Notes under the pieces: model-generated | What the model was told of the DNA's origin: nothing | Database searches by the model: none | What the model saw: the letters and a program-made list of their open reading frames with translations, nothing else | Made by a program: the position numbers and the translations under genes | Origin: Elysia marginata | Lineage: Eukaryota > Mollusca > Gastropoda > Plakobranchidae | Assembly: GCA_019649035.1 (NCBI GenBank) | Contig: BMAT01005504.1 | Span: 77,934-134,770, forward strand | Length of the DNA: 56,837 nucleotides | Direction of reading: 5' to 3' | Shown: in pieces, positions 45,810 through 56,837 of the stretch | Layout: every line of letters starts with the position of its first letter | How positions within the stretch are numbered: position 1 is the stretch's first letter

Positions 45810-48165
45810 TAAATAAACGTTTGAAGCTGAAAGTGAATGCGTTTTAACAACGATATGGAACGGCATCAGCAAAGCCGTAAAAGTCGGCAACTTTTAAAAT
45901 AAAATTATGAATATAAAAAGAGAGAAGAAAGGGCAAATGCAAAAAAAACCTCACAAAACTTATGATTTGATCAGATTGTTAACCATTTCAACAAAGGCAC
46001 AAACACTGGATACATCAACGTGTTTTCTTAGCAAGCTTTACAAGAATAAAAGTTATGCATTACTACACAATAATTGAAAGGCCTTACAATAACTTCTTTC
46101 ATCACTTGAATAAAACACCACGCCAAAAACAAATTTGTTGCAAGGTATGTCCTTTCAATCATTTTCTTGTCGTACATAAATAATCTCCTTTAACATTATT
46201 ATGTAACAAAAAGTATTACAATAGGGATAAAAATTATTTTGTTTTGACAAGCAATATCGATTCTCATAACTACAGCTGAAATATTTTTTTTCTTCAGATG
46301 TTAACCAAAAAATACTCACCGAGGACAAAACTTTCGAACAAAATCACGCGCTCTCGTTATGCCAGGTAGTTGAGATGTGCCGGTCTTAGCCGATCTGAAG
46401 AAAAGAGGAAAAAATGAACACAAAATCGAGATTACTACTACGGCAAGAGTGCAATTATCAAAACTTAGTAGAAGAGAAGGAATACGTTCTATAATTTATT
46501 ACAGATTCTAGAGTACATGTATGCTCACGGGACATTTCAGAACCCGATGCTCCTACGTTGGCTATCGTATCTTTACAAACCCCTCAGGACACTAACATTG
46601 ATTGCCTTTTTCAGTGCACGCCATGATCTCTCTTTAATAAACAAGATTGATTCTGTACCAAAAGGCCCCCTTCGGGCTTTTGCCGTACGGAATGAAAATC
46701 CCGGGGATCAGCAGAACTGCGAGAATCGTTCAAAGTCGAGGTCTTTGCCGTCCCAGAAAAGCTCATTGTTTTGACGTTAACACAATCTGAGGCATCGATT
46801 TCAGATAGATCGCATCCTTTTACTCCCGCGTTTCTCTTTGTCGTTTTGTTTCACGCGGTTTGGATTTACATCTAGATCATCAGGGACCGGCCCGTTCAAT
46901 CGTTTCCCATCTATTTCTTGAGCAGGGAAATGCTCTTTAGGGATAGGGGAAAAAAGACTGTGTTGAAGTGATGGAAAAAGTTGCCGCTACTGCTGCTGCT
47001 GCTATTACTGGTTGCTACCGCCTGTAAGGGCAGGCAGCCTGCTGGGCGCGAGTTGGCTGGTCAGCCCATCTTGATGAGTGCACACCATGAGGCCCATAAA
47101 GTGAATGGCGCAGAAACACAAATCAATCAGGCGATCGGCGGCTTGAGTCGAATAAACTGTTAATTCATCGGCTTAGTGATCGACCGCTTTTTTGGCAAAG
47201 TAGCATTAAATCAATTGCTTGTCTGGCTTTCGGTGCTATTCTTCCCGCAAGGCAATAACTCGAGGGATAAATGGATAGTGAGTAGGGGAGAAGAAGAAAA
47301 AATCAATGCTATGCTTGCATTGCATCGCATAGACTCTGCAGCAGCTTTTCGAAGCCATCTGTAATAAACAACTGTAATGAGCGGAAACGCGATGTTTTAT
47401 ACTCGCGCTGTGATATAACTCTTCCGCCGGGTGACTGGCCAATATGAAACCAGATTAATAGGAGAGAAGAGAAAGCCAAGTTTAATGATTATTGTATTTC
47501 ACAACCGCAGGCTCTCAGAAATAACTCAATGATTTTTATCAATCGGATGTCAACGAGACACTTTTTCTCGATAAAGAGCAGACCCGCCTTTTGATATCAT
47601 AACATTAATGTAAAAATTGGCCTTTCTACGCCTCACTTTTTGTTACGTTATCAAAACAACTTGTTCTGCCTTTTTGAAAAAAATTAGACGAGTTTTATTA
47701 TTATTTAGGGAAAACCCAACATCAAAATTTGTAATAAACAAGCACTTAGCAAAACAAAAGAGGAAGAAAATAAGAGTGATATTACACTCGAGTTGTGGTA
47801 CATTTAAAACCACAAAATATCCCCACAAAAAAAATTATATCTTTGGTCATACTGGAACAAAAATTCTTTGATGAGTGAAAAAATGCTTCCAAAGAGATCG
47901 GACACAACACGTAAAACAGACAAGAAAACAAAAAGTCACCTAAAACCTCAAATTTGTCAAAACCTGCGAAATGTGAAATTAAGTTCGTTGAGATCAGTTT
48001 AGATTGAATGAAAGAAAAAGATGAGGCATACTTTTTTGAGACTTCATTGATTTCGATAAAATGTAAAGGCTATGTAGAGAACTTATCATGGAATGCAAGC
48101 AAATAAATATAAATCGAAAGTAGATATTTGCCTTCAATTGAGTAAAAGAAACAGCTATACGATAA
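45810..48165. other. Non-coding DNA, no gene seen
   Basis: 46500-47360 is of more balanced base composition, but its frames (60-85 codons) show no domains. The Leu-rich frame at 46981-47163 lacks an ATG, with a stop just upstream, so its signal-peptide look is probably due to a CTG run. Confidence 0.45.
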
Positions 48166-48172
48166 CAACAGC

Positions 48173-48206
<34 letters not shown>

Positions 48207-48215
48207 GCAACGCCA
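48166..48215 (+). repeat. (CAA)n microsatellite
   Basis: About 16 CAA units. The minus-strand polycysteine and polyleucine frames are translations of it. Confidence 0.95.
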
Positions 48216-48483
48216 ACGACGACAGCATTGACAAAACAAAAAACCTCAAATCTACTGCTAAGGAATTAAACAATTACAAGGGAGAAGTACCCAGATAAAA
48301 CTGTCACACTCGATTCGGTTGCATGTAAAGATTGTTAGGATGAAAAAGTACTCTAATAAAAGGTCATTGACGGTGATCCTAGGAAGTTAATCAATTTGGC
48401 AAAGATCAACAGATGATAAACACAAGCTTTGTTGGAATCAAAGAATGGAAATCGCCACATTAATCCTCAGGCCACATAAATAA

Positions 48484-48607
48484 GCAACCCCCTCCCCCCC
48501 AATAAAACAAACAAAACAAAACAAAAAAGAACAACAAAAAAAACCACACACAATACAAAACAAAACAAAAAAATCTAACAACCTGAAAAAACAAAACAAA
48601 ACATAAA
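48484..48607 (+). repeat. C-run followed by (AAAAC)n-rich tract
   Basis: CCCCCTCCCCCCC, then repeated AAAC/AAAAC units with few other bases. Confidence 0.8.
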
Positions 48608-49744
48608 AAAGCTACGGATAAAGAAAGAAACCAATCTCAGAATTGGCAGTTTTTCTATTCATTATGTTTCATCAAAAACCCCTAAGAACTAAACAATGCG
48701 TCAAAACGAAACAAAAACTTTTGTCGACTTAAAACAAAGAACCAGAAACCACAAATAAAGGCATTTATCATCAGGCACAAAAGATCTCGGAAATCTATGC
48801 ATGGTTAAAAGATCCACTACGTTTTTAATTTGACTTCAGAGGAATAACGCTTAACTTCGAGTTTCAATTCAGAAAATTTAAGTAAGATGCTTTTATAGTT
48901 ACAGTTGAGGAAATAAAGCTAACTTTAAAACCAAGAATAACTAAAACACCTTTAAAAGTTTCTTAAACTCATTTGCAGTTTAAAAAATAAAAAAAAATTA
49001 AATATGATTATTCATGTTTTCCCGTTACCTTTTAATCTAAGCACAGAACCGATACTTTGGGAGAGCACATGCCGTCGATTGATAATTATGCTGTTCTATG
49101 TCACCGCAAAATTTTCTTCATCAAATAAAATATGTGCAAAAGTAAGGCCTACTTTATAGCGACTCCTTGCTCAGCTGCAACCAACAAGACGTGCAAATAC
49201 TTATACTGTTCTACAACACGCGAGCAGCATCTGCTGAGCTTCAATGGCACACACTTACATCTTGTGAAGAATGAAAAGTATAAAAACTTTTGGCGGAATC
49301 TAATAAACGGAAAAGACCTACAAAAACAGTGACTCCCGATACAATCATCCGTTTTTTGTCATTAATACGGTGCACCAATAGTGATTAATAAATCAACCAA
49401 TCACAAAAATCAATCAATATATCGACTGTACAACTTATAGTCACCTGTTCATTTAATTGCACTAGGAAATAGCGGGTGAGATTAACCTTAATGTCTCAAA
49501 ACAACACAGTCCTCTAATCGGCGTGGAGGCCTAAGGCTCGGGGGTTGAAATATACTTAGGTGACATCAGTGATTGGTCCCGAGAAGTTGAATGAACTCGT
49601 AAAGGTGCAACAATGCCGCTAGAATAGGAACAAGCCGATTAACTTTTTGTTCTATTCCAGCGCTATAGATCTAGTTTATGTGTAACGTTAGCAGCATAGA
49701 CTGATTTCTCGTGGGCAAAACTGCCCTTGATGACTAGGCTCAAG
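48608..49744. other. AT-rich DNA, no gene seen
   Basis: Nothing supportable was found. Confidence 0.5.
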
Positions 49745-49746
49745 AA

Positions 49747-49801
<55 letters not shown>
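49745..49801 (+). repeat. (GA)n microsatellite
   Basis: Nearly perfect GA dinucleotide array. Confidence 0.96.
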
Positions 49802-49802
<1 letters not shown>

Positions 49803-50157
49803 ACGTAAGAATGACCACTTCAGTGGGGATTACTTTCCTTATAAGTTCTCTGTAGGCTAATCCACAGAATTACACAACGGTAGAATCAATAGAATTGATA
49901 AACACTAATTGCAGGGACTTGGTACATGGATTCGCACAGTGGTCAGCCTACGTTATTGGCTTCCTATTCTTAGAAAGTTTCCATCTTTTAGTCACGACAG
50001 CGGGCTTTTAACAGCAAGTTATTCAATAAGGTGTTTTTCAATTTTCATTTTGAGAAGCAGATAGAACAAACAGTAGACGCAGATTTAAGGTATGAAATTA
50101 GCAGTGAATTAAAGTAGGCTTTGTGTAAGGAAATGGCCGAAAAATGCTGGCCTTAGG

Positions 50158-50252
50158 CATGATTCGAACATTCGACTTTTACGACAAGATCCAAATCACA
50201 CCATGGGCAACTATGGAATCCAGAAGCACACAGTCCAACGCTTAGCCATATA
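50158..50252 (-). mobile_element. tRNA-like relic (decayed SINE head)
   Basis: On the minus strand TGGCTAAGCGTTGGACT (near 50250-50234), a D-arm-to-anticodon-like stretch also seen in the SINE heads, is followed after about 60 bases by a box B-like TGTTCGAATCA (near 50165-50175). The spacing is too long for a tRNA and the stems do not pair, so it is an interrupted remnant. Confidence 0.33.
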
Positions 50253-53200
50253 CAACAAACGCAAGGAACAAACCATGAAAAATCAACGCATACCTACTAT
50301 AAATCATAATATTAAAGATTATAGTAAACAGTGGAGACAGCCACAACGCTATTTAACGACTAAATGATTTTAATTACTAACCTAAGCGTAATTTATAAAG
50401 ACAGACGGTTATCTAACCTGTCTTGTGTACTTAATCTATAATATCTTTTGCAAGAGAGATAAAATGGTTGTTTTCATCAAGAATGTTTGGGTTCTTTGTG
50501 TTCTTAGTTCCTCCCAGTAAAGTCACAATTCAATCGGCTTGTGAGATGAAGAGACATGAGTATAAATTTCATACCCACAAACAAGTAGACAATTCAGCGT
50601 TATATTCTGCTGAATTTAAAATTATAACACACCGACTTGGTATACTACAGTAATGTGTGGCATCAGTTCTGCGTTCGCTAGCTGGCGCTGACTTCTCTTG
50701 ACCCGACACCGTTAAAAGCTCGAAAACCTTTTAGAGCTTTCAAATTGTATAAAAAAACACTCACAAATCGATTCTTTCAACGTTTGCACACTTATAAATA
50801 ACAAAAAATGACCTGCGCAATTCAGCGCATTCTTAAAATTCAGAATTACCAATCCTGGTGTGCAGTAAATCATTCACAATGTAAAAAAATACAAGTATCC
50901 TTCGGCAAATGTGTATCCCTTCCCTAGGGAATTAAAATAATTATCTAACAGATAACCGGTACTATTAGTTCTCTAGACACGAAGCTATTTCCAGTCTAAG
51001 AGAACAAACTAAAAACAAACCGGAATTTTAAAAAAATGGAGATGTTATTTAGTTTCAGACAGAATTTTCCCTAGCGTGGATTTTGCTGACTTGTTTGGAC
51101 CATACAGGCTCTTCGGTAGCTAAAAGACGGAGAAAAGCTGGCTGCTTACGGCTTAATGCATTGTGTCTTGTGTTCCGTTAAAATAGAAGGAATTTCGGTG
51201 TCATTTCTAAAGAAACAAAATGTGACAATGCCGCAGTGCTTGTTGTCAGCCAAAAAAAATAGACCGGTCATTTTATGCCTGTATGTCTTAAACCCTTTTA
51301 GAGCAAGCATTTTCAAAAAAACATTTTAATGTTAATTTTCACCAAAGAATGTGAAGTTTACTTATTTAACTTCAATATAAGCCCAGTTCTTTTAAAACAA
51401 GCGTTTTCTATATTAAAAAACAACAAAAACAACAAAAAAAATTCATCCAGCACGATAATTTAGATCTTAAGTTTTGAAAATCAAGCACAGAACATTTACA
51501 CGAACACGAAGACATGGCAGAAGAGAGTAATTAAAAATATCTCTAAACTTAAGAGAAAAATTGACAGTAACCTTAGTTTCACTACTCTAGACATTGTCAA
51601 GATCAGAGTCAATGAATGCCAACGAGAAGCAAAGGATGCAGGTTTCAAGCTTAATCAGCTTTTGATCAGAAAACTTCGATATTAGTTGAAATTGATCGGT
51701 GATATGAACGCCTAGTTATCTCGCGACCAAAGCAGATGTCGGCAATTAAATTTAAGAAAAAGCCTTTCAAAATTTCGTTTTCCTGCATTTTCTTGACTTT
51801 TAGGAAAAAAACCTCAAGAAATGTTAATCAACTTCCACAAAATATTAATGGTTTCAGTATGTTTCCAGATTTTGGATGCTCAGAAAAAATGCGTTGTGGA
51901 GACAAAGACTGGTTGTGTAAAAACTTCGATATTCTACTTGTTTAGAGACGTTGTGGGACAATTTCTCAGTTTAATCGCATTACTTTATCCCACGAACTTA
52001 TTATTTGCTACAACAATCCATTCGACGCTCTCTCAGTTTTATTACTACAGCTACAGCAATCCCACGGCCCATCTCTCTATCTTGCTTTTTCCGATTATAT
52101 TTTTTCTTTTAGCTCAATCTCCTTCTTCAATATCTCTAGATTTTTTTTGTCTATTCTTTCCAAACACTCTCTGTCTCAATGTCGTTCTCTGCCTTCCTTC
52201 GATTCATTCTCTTATGGCACGGCCTTCCATCCTATATTTTTCACGACCGATTTAGGAACTCACTTTGCGTTATTAAAAGTTCAAAAGAAATACTTATGTT
52301 ATATTCTGTCATGTGTAAAGATTGCCTTCTTTATTGTATCTGGCATTCAAACTTTCAGATTAAGCAGAAAGCGAAACTAATACAACCTGCTACTACATTC
52401 TTCCAACTGGCTATCTTTTACTCGCTTTCTCTGCCACCTGACCTAAATGTACTACAATCATTCTTCTCTGAGATAAAAACAAGGTAAGTAACTCAGCGCA
52501 TCAACAAATCTAGATAAGGCTTGCTTAGTGATGCGTGAAACTGCAGCTCATTCACACAGTGTCTACATTGGTTGAAAGTAGCCAATATTGAACACATGCA
52601 CAGAGGAGCGAAAACGATGAAGAAATTAATGGCTTGCCTAAAACCTAAAACAGGAATACAGTTACTTAAAGAAGACACTTTGTATAGGATATTTATAATT
52701 ATATAAATACAAATATTAATAATATTGACAAGATCTTGTCAAAGGGGCCTTAACCACACCCTTTTGACAGCTCCTTTATTCAAGACAGTTAAAGGCGGTC
52801 TGTGTTCGCTTTCGACTACAATAAGCTTTTGATTTGCATTGGTGGGTTCGATTTCCAGATAAAAGAAGCGCACAAAAGAGATAAATAATAGTGAAACCAC
52901 CCAAGTCGTAAATTACCTGCAAGGAAAAATGTGAGTATCTATTCTATGAAATCTAAAGAACCGTCTGAAACTTAGAGCGATTTTGAAGCGACTTAATTCG
53001 AATATTTTTCCTCTCTATCATAGTTCGCACAAAACATTAAAGCTTCATCGCAGTTAATATATAAACCCGTGAGAGTTACAAGGAAAATCTAGTAAACTAG
53101 CACCCTCCACCCCCCACAAACAAAAAAGAAAACAACAACAAACAACAACAACAACAGCAGGCGAACAAAAGAAAAAAAACGTAGCAGAACATCCACTTAT

Positions 53201-53323
53201 AACACATTTGTCCAAAGTTCTAATATATTGGACCTAAAAAAATTGTAAATTAGACAAGAAATCGGGCCATTGGGCTTTGATCAACTACGATTATCATATA
53301 ACCTCAATTTCAGACGACACAGC
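50253..53323. other. Non-coding DNA, no gene seen
   Basis: A full-consensus splice donor AAG|GTAAGT lies at 52483/52484, but the frame leading to it has a stop shortly upstream (near 52136). A box B-like GGGTTCGATTTCC at about 52846 lacks a clear box A. A C-run plus CAA tract occurs at 53101-53160. Confidence 0.45.
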
Positions 53324-53354
<31 letters not shown>

Positions 53355-53385
53355 TTCTCTCTCTCTCGCGCTCGTTCTCTCTTCA
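53324..53385 (+). repeat. (CT)n microsatellite
   Basis: CT dinucleotides with TTTCTC and TCGCGC interruptions. Confidence 0.93.
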
Positions 53386-54854
53386 GTTGTGCTTTAATAA
53401 ATGCGTGTTGGTTATTGGCCCTTGCGGCACGGGAGGCCAGCAACAAAAGAGGCCAGCCTTAATGACGGAAGTAAAAGTTTTCAGCTGAGCTCACACGGGC
53501 AATCACTACTCTGACCGAGGTCTAGATGAACACCGAAACGGCAGGAAGTAATTAATAACAAATTACTATATAATAAACTTTAATATCGCCTCGCAGCCAC
53601 GAACAAAAGACCGTTTCATAAGCTCTACCGCAGCACCTGCAAATAAATCGAGGGCTAAACAGTGAATCTTTTTATTGAAAATATATTCCTACGGGTGGCA
53701 GGGGTGCACGTTAGTACTTTCCGACACTTGATGACAAACCACTGATTAGCTTTGATTGCATACAGCCAGATTGTGTAGGCCTAATAGCTGCTTCATTTAC
53801 TGTTTTGACAGCACCAGTTGCAGTCTTAAACTGCCGATGGCGCAAATACAATAGTTTAGACTATCAAGGTTGTTTCAACAATTTAGGAATGTCGATGAGA
53901 GTTTATTATAATAGACATCTTTAAAAAAAATAAAAGAATGTTGAAAGTAACTATTCTACATTTTATGAAAGGCTCATGAGGATTCCATTTAAATTATGCT
54001 GTAGAGACGGTCAAACAGTTAAATAAGACTTTATCTGTTTCTTCCTAAGTGGCTTTCCTAACAAACATGGATCCAAATTTATGAACAATTCATGTACCGT
54101 AGTTTTAGTTCTGTTGTTAATAAAGTTATTCCTATATTCCAAAGAGTTTGCGAGGGAGGCACTCTCCAGTCTGCACAGTCCCCAGTGCGACAATGACTGA
54201 CCATTCATTGCCGTAATCGGAAGGTGTTTGCTATGTCTTGTGCTATGGCGGCTATCTTAGACGAAATATAACCTAACTTTGATGAGAAAAAAATGACTAG
54301 GGTAAAAAGACTTCAAAAAGAGAATTGGTGTGTAAATAAAAACAGGCAAAAGAGGTAGGAGTATAGAAGTGTAATACAAATAACACCCTAACAGTATAAT
54401 ATGGGGGGGGGGACGCTTTGAAAATTGATCATTTTACGGATAGTTATGGGGGTAAAAAAGGCTTTGAAAGATTAATTAAAATTTTAGAGGGTGTGGAACA
54501 CTATTACTTTGGTTCCTGGTGTTTATTTAGTCAAACTTTTTTTGTATCACAAAGTGAATGAAAGTAAAAAAACAGACATTTTTGCGACTTCCGAAAGAGC
54601 TCTGATGTCATGTCTCAATCAGCCGCGAGCAAAGCAGATCTATCTACGCCGCAGCCTATACTGATACTCGGCTGTTTTTTAATATATGCCGGTTTAAACT
54701 TAATCGCTGCTGGAACTTTAGAATTTAGATCTAGATGTATGTTATTAAGATTAATTTTTTATTAGAAACTCATGGCTTAGGGCCAAAAGAGAAGGTGGGA
54801 GAGGAAGAGCAGACAGACAATCATGTACAAACAAAAAAACTGATGTAAAGACAG

Positions 54855-54856
<2 letters not shown>
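53386..54856. other. AT-rich DNA, no gene seen
   Basis: Contains a G-run at 54403-54412. Nothing else supportable. Confidence 0.5.

Positions 54857-54902
<46 letters not shown>
54857..54902 (+). repeat. (GA)n microsatellite
   Basis: Nearly perfect GA dinucleotide array. Confidence 0.96.
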
Positions 54903-54903
<1 letters not shown>

Positions 54904-55161
54904 TGTGGACTATGATAAAGAGAAGTATAAAATGGTTATAGGGAGATAAAAAATAAAGAGAAAGCGTTGAGACGATACTAAAAGACAGAGTATGAGACGC
55001 TCAGAAGGTAAGCCTGCGGAAAGAAGAAGACAACGCCGATATAGATAATACAAAATAATGCGAACAAAAGATTAGAAAGGAACTTTTTAACTGAATGTTA
55101 ATCCATTCTAGATACTTTACTTACACCAATTTTATTATCTTTGCTTCAACCCGCGAAAAAT

Positions 55162-55209
55162 AGTAATAATAATGATAATAATAATAATAATAACAACAAC
55201 AACAACAAC

Positions 55210-55267
<58 letters not shown>

Positions 55268-55268
55268 G
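55162..55268 (+). repeat. (AAT)n with an internal (AAC)n block
   Basis: AAT units, AAC units at about 55190-55209, then a long AAT array. The polyisoleucine minus-strand frame is its translation. Confidence 0.96.
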
Positions 55269-56837
55269 ATAATACTAACATAAAAAACCTTTCATAGAGA
55301 AGGCAGCTGGTGTCAATTGGCTCAACAGTTCTCAACAAGCAGAAAAGCAAACTCCTTCAGTCTACCGGGCGATCCGTTAGGCACAATTAGGCGGTCACGT
55401 GAAATGTCAAGAGAGCTTGTTATCGTGGCGTACTTTCCTCAGATTAGTGTAGCCAATATAGGACGCAACTGTTGTTGGCTGCTGCAGTTTGTAGTAGATG
55501 CAATTCGAGTCACTTTCTCGTGAGCTCCTCATAGGGTCATGTTTCTTTCTTTAGAAGCACACTTTTCACTTCCTCTGTCATAATAGCGTTATCAACATTC
55601 TATCGAAGTTAAATTGGATTGAAGGAGGAGGAGGTCGACTTCTGAACTTTGATTTCTGGTACTAATAATGTCATAATGTGCGTATTATAGAACTATGCCA
55701 GTCGATGTTGGACTGGTACAAGTAGACTTGATCATCGGAAAACAGCTTTGCAACTTCCTCCACACGTTTTCAAATTAATGGCACAAAACTGACACAAAAT
55801 CGACTATTTTTAAAACTGAAAATCAGGTGCTGTGCTACTTTTGAGTATACATGAACTTCATCTTTAAATGAACTAAAAGGCGAGTATTTCCCTGATATAT
55901 ATTAACAAAAACTATGACGTAAAAAGATAGGGTATTTTTAAGATAAATAGGGAGACAACCAAGGGCAACCTAACCTGCTACCACGTATCTCTTTTCGCTT
56001 TTGAAAAAATGCAAACGTTTTGAGAATATCATCATCATTAACAAAATGAACCAACATAAATTCAAGGATAATAATGACAACAACAACAGCAACAAAAATA
56101 ACAAGAAATACCAATGACCAAAATGTAAAAAAGTAAACTAGGCGCCAACAGAAAACACTTTAGTTGAGAAAGAAAAAAAAAGTTGATTATTGCTGAATAT
56201 CAAATTAAAAAAAAGGGTCTTGAACTTTCATTCACATTTGAAACACTGTCTGAGCTTCTCATAAGGCGGTTTCTTGCAGGTTCTCATGATAGTTCACCTT
56301 GGCAAGAACGACGCCTAGCAATCTAAATATATGTAGGAAAAAGCTTGAAGCGAGAAAAGGACTTTTCCCACGCTGTTTCACTTTGACAAAAGTAAAACCA
56401 AACGAAAAAGAAGTAGAAAGAATTGGAAAACAAGCGACAAACTAAAGTATAATAAACCAAGCAATTAGGCTATTTTCTAATGTCTGTGAATGAGACACAT
56501 GATATTATACAAGTGATCTTCAACTATCATGCTCTGAAAAGCTGTTTTAGCGCAAATGTTCACTGCATTGTTAGAAATTCTCTTCCTTCTTTCCAATTTT
56601 GTTTGCTATTCTATGTTTACAATCTATAATTTCCGAACAGCTCCACGGCTTAAGTCGGATCCAAAGAACTAGGCAACCTCTTGTAAAACCTTGCTATATG
56701 CCTACAGTTGAGTCATTGTAGAGTATAGTAGAGTAATATGACGGCTTGTTTAGTCAACAGCCAGTCGAGGGAAAGGTCAGCAACAAGATGCTCTCATGCT
56801 CAGAATAGAGCCTTTCTTGTCGAAACCCGATAATAAT
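55269..56837. other. AT-rich DNA to the window end, no gene seen
   Basis: Short AAC/AAT-rich stretch at 56060-56105. No gene or structured element recognised. Confidence 0.5.

Noticed and set aside
46981..47163. Short secreted-peptide-like frame with a Leu-rich start
   Set aside because: No ATG: the first Leu codon is preceded by a stop within three codons, and the Leu run comes from a CTG repeat. The ATG frame beside it ends after 19 codons.
51821..52487. Overlapping plus-strand frames ending at a good splice donor (52483)
   Set aside because: The frame reaching the donor has a stop just downstream of the nearest acceptor, and composition is that of T-rich non-coding DNA.
52790..52860. GGGTTCGATTTCC as a tRNA or SINE box B
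   Set aside because: No convincing box A at the right distance and no similarity to the two full SINE copies.
129..55268. CRISPR-like or phage-like arrays among the many direct repeats
   Set aside because: All dense repeats are eukaryotic-type microsatellites or the 60-bp minisatellite. There are no unique spacers between constant repeats and no cas-like genes.

Overview
The window looks like AT-rich, gene-poor nuclear DNA of a mollusc, probably a gastropod. The grounds are a single-exon aminergic G-protein-coupled receptor of lophotrochozoan/arthropod type, a tRNA-derived SINE present in two copies, a decayed Penelope-like retroelement, very many TAGA/TATC, GA, GAT, TAC and CAA microsatellites, frequent agatctaga and aggccta motifs, and assembly gaps (N runs) inside two microsatellites. 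The species assignment is inference only. Nothing resembles bacterial or phage gene organisation, and most open reading frames here are short chance frames or translated microsatellites.

Layout. 1-6235: unannotated AT-rich DNA with short microsatellites. 6236-7714 (minus strand, possibly extending to 7885): the one clear protein-coding gene, an intact rhodopsin-like amine receptor closest in motifs to the 5-HT7 (Gs-coupled serotonin) type. 8483-8786: a full tRNA-headed SINE (minus). 8940-11076: a cluster of TATC arrays surrounding the remains of a Penelope-like element (about 9631-10680, plus) in which the RT C-terminal region, zinc-binding linker and GIY-YIG endonuclease can still be read through frameshifts and stops. 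13119-13368: a GC-richer patch bracketed by good splice signals but with no open frame. 16652-16910: the second SINE copy. 18295-18804: assembly gap in a TAGA array. 22261-22490: TAC arrays separated by a 32-bp tandem duplication. 31556-31990: an AGT array with a second gap. 34670-34788: an imperfect palindrome. 41160-41560: an isolated CpG-rich island. 44083-44345: five degenerate copies of a ~60-bp tandem repeat. 44460-44510 and 50160-50250: tRNA-like relics. 45627-45809: a MITE-like element with long terminal inverted repeats. The rest is AT-rich sequence in which I see no gene.

No genes cooperate here. The receptor stands alone and the other recognisable content is repetitive. The observations most worth following are the Phe at position 7.43 of the receptor pocket, where amine receptors normally have Tyr, the Penelope relic and its TATC surroundings, the MITE with its ATGGCGG-type terminal repeats, the 60-bp degenerate repeat and the CpG island. 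I found no convincing new multi-gene system.
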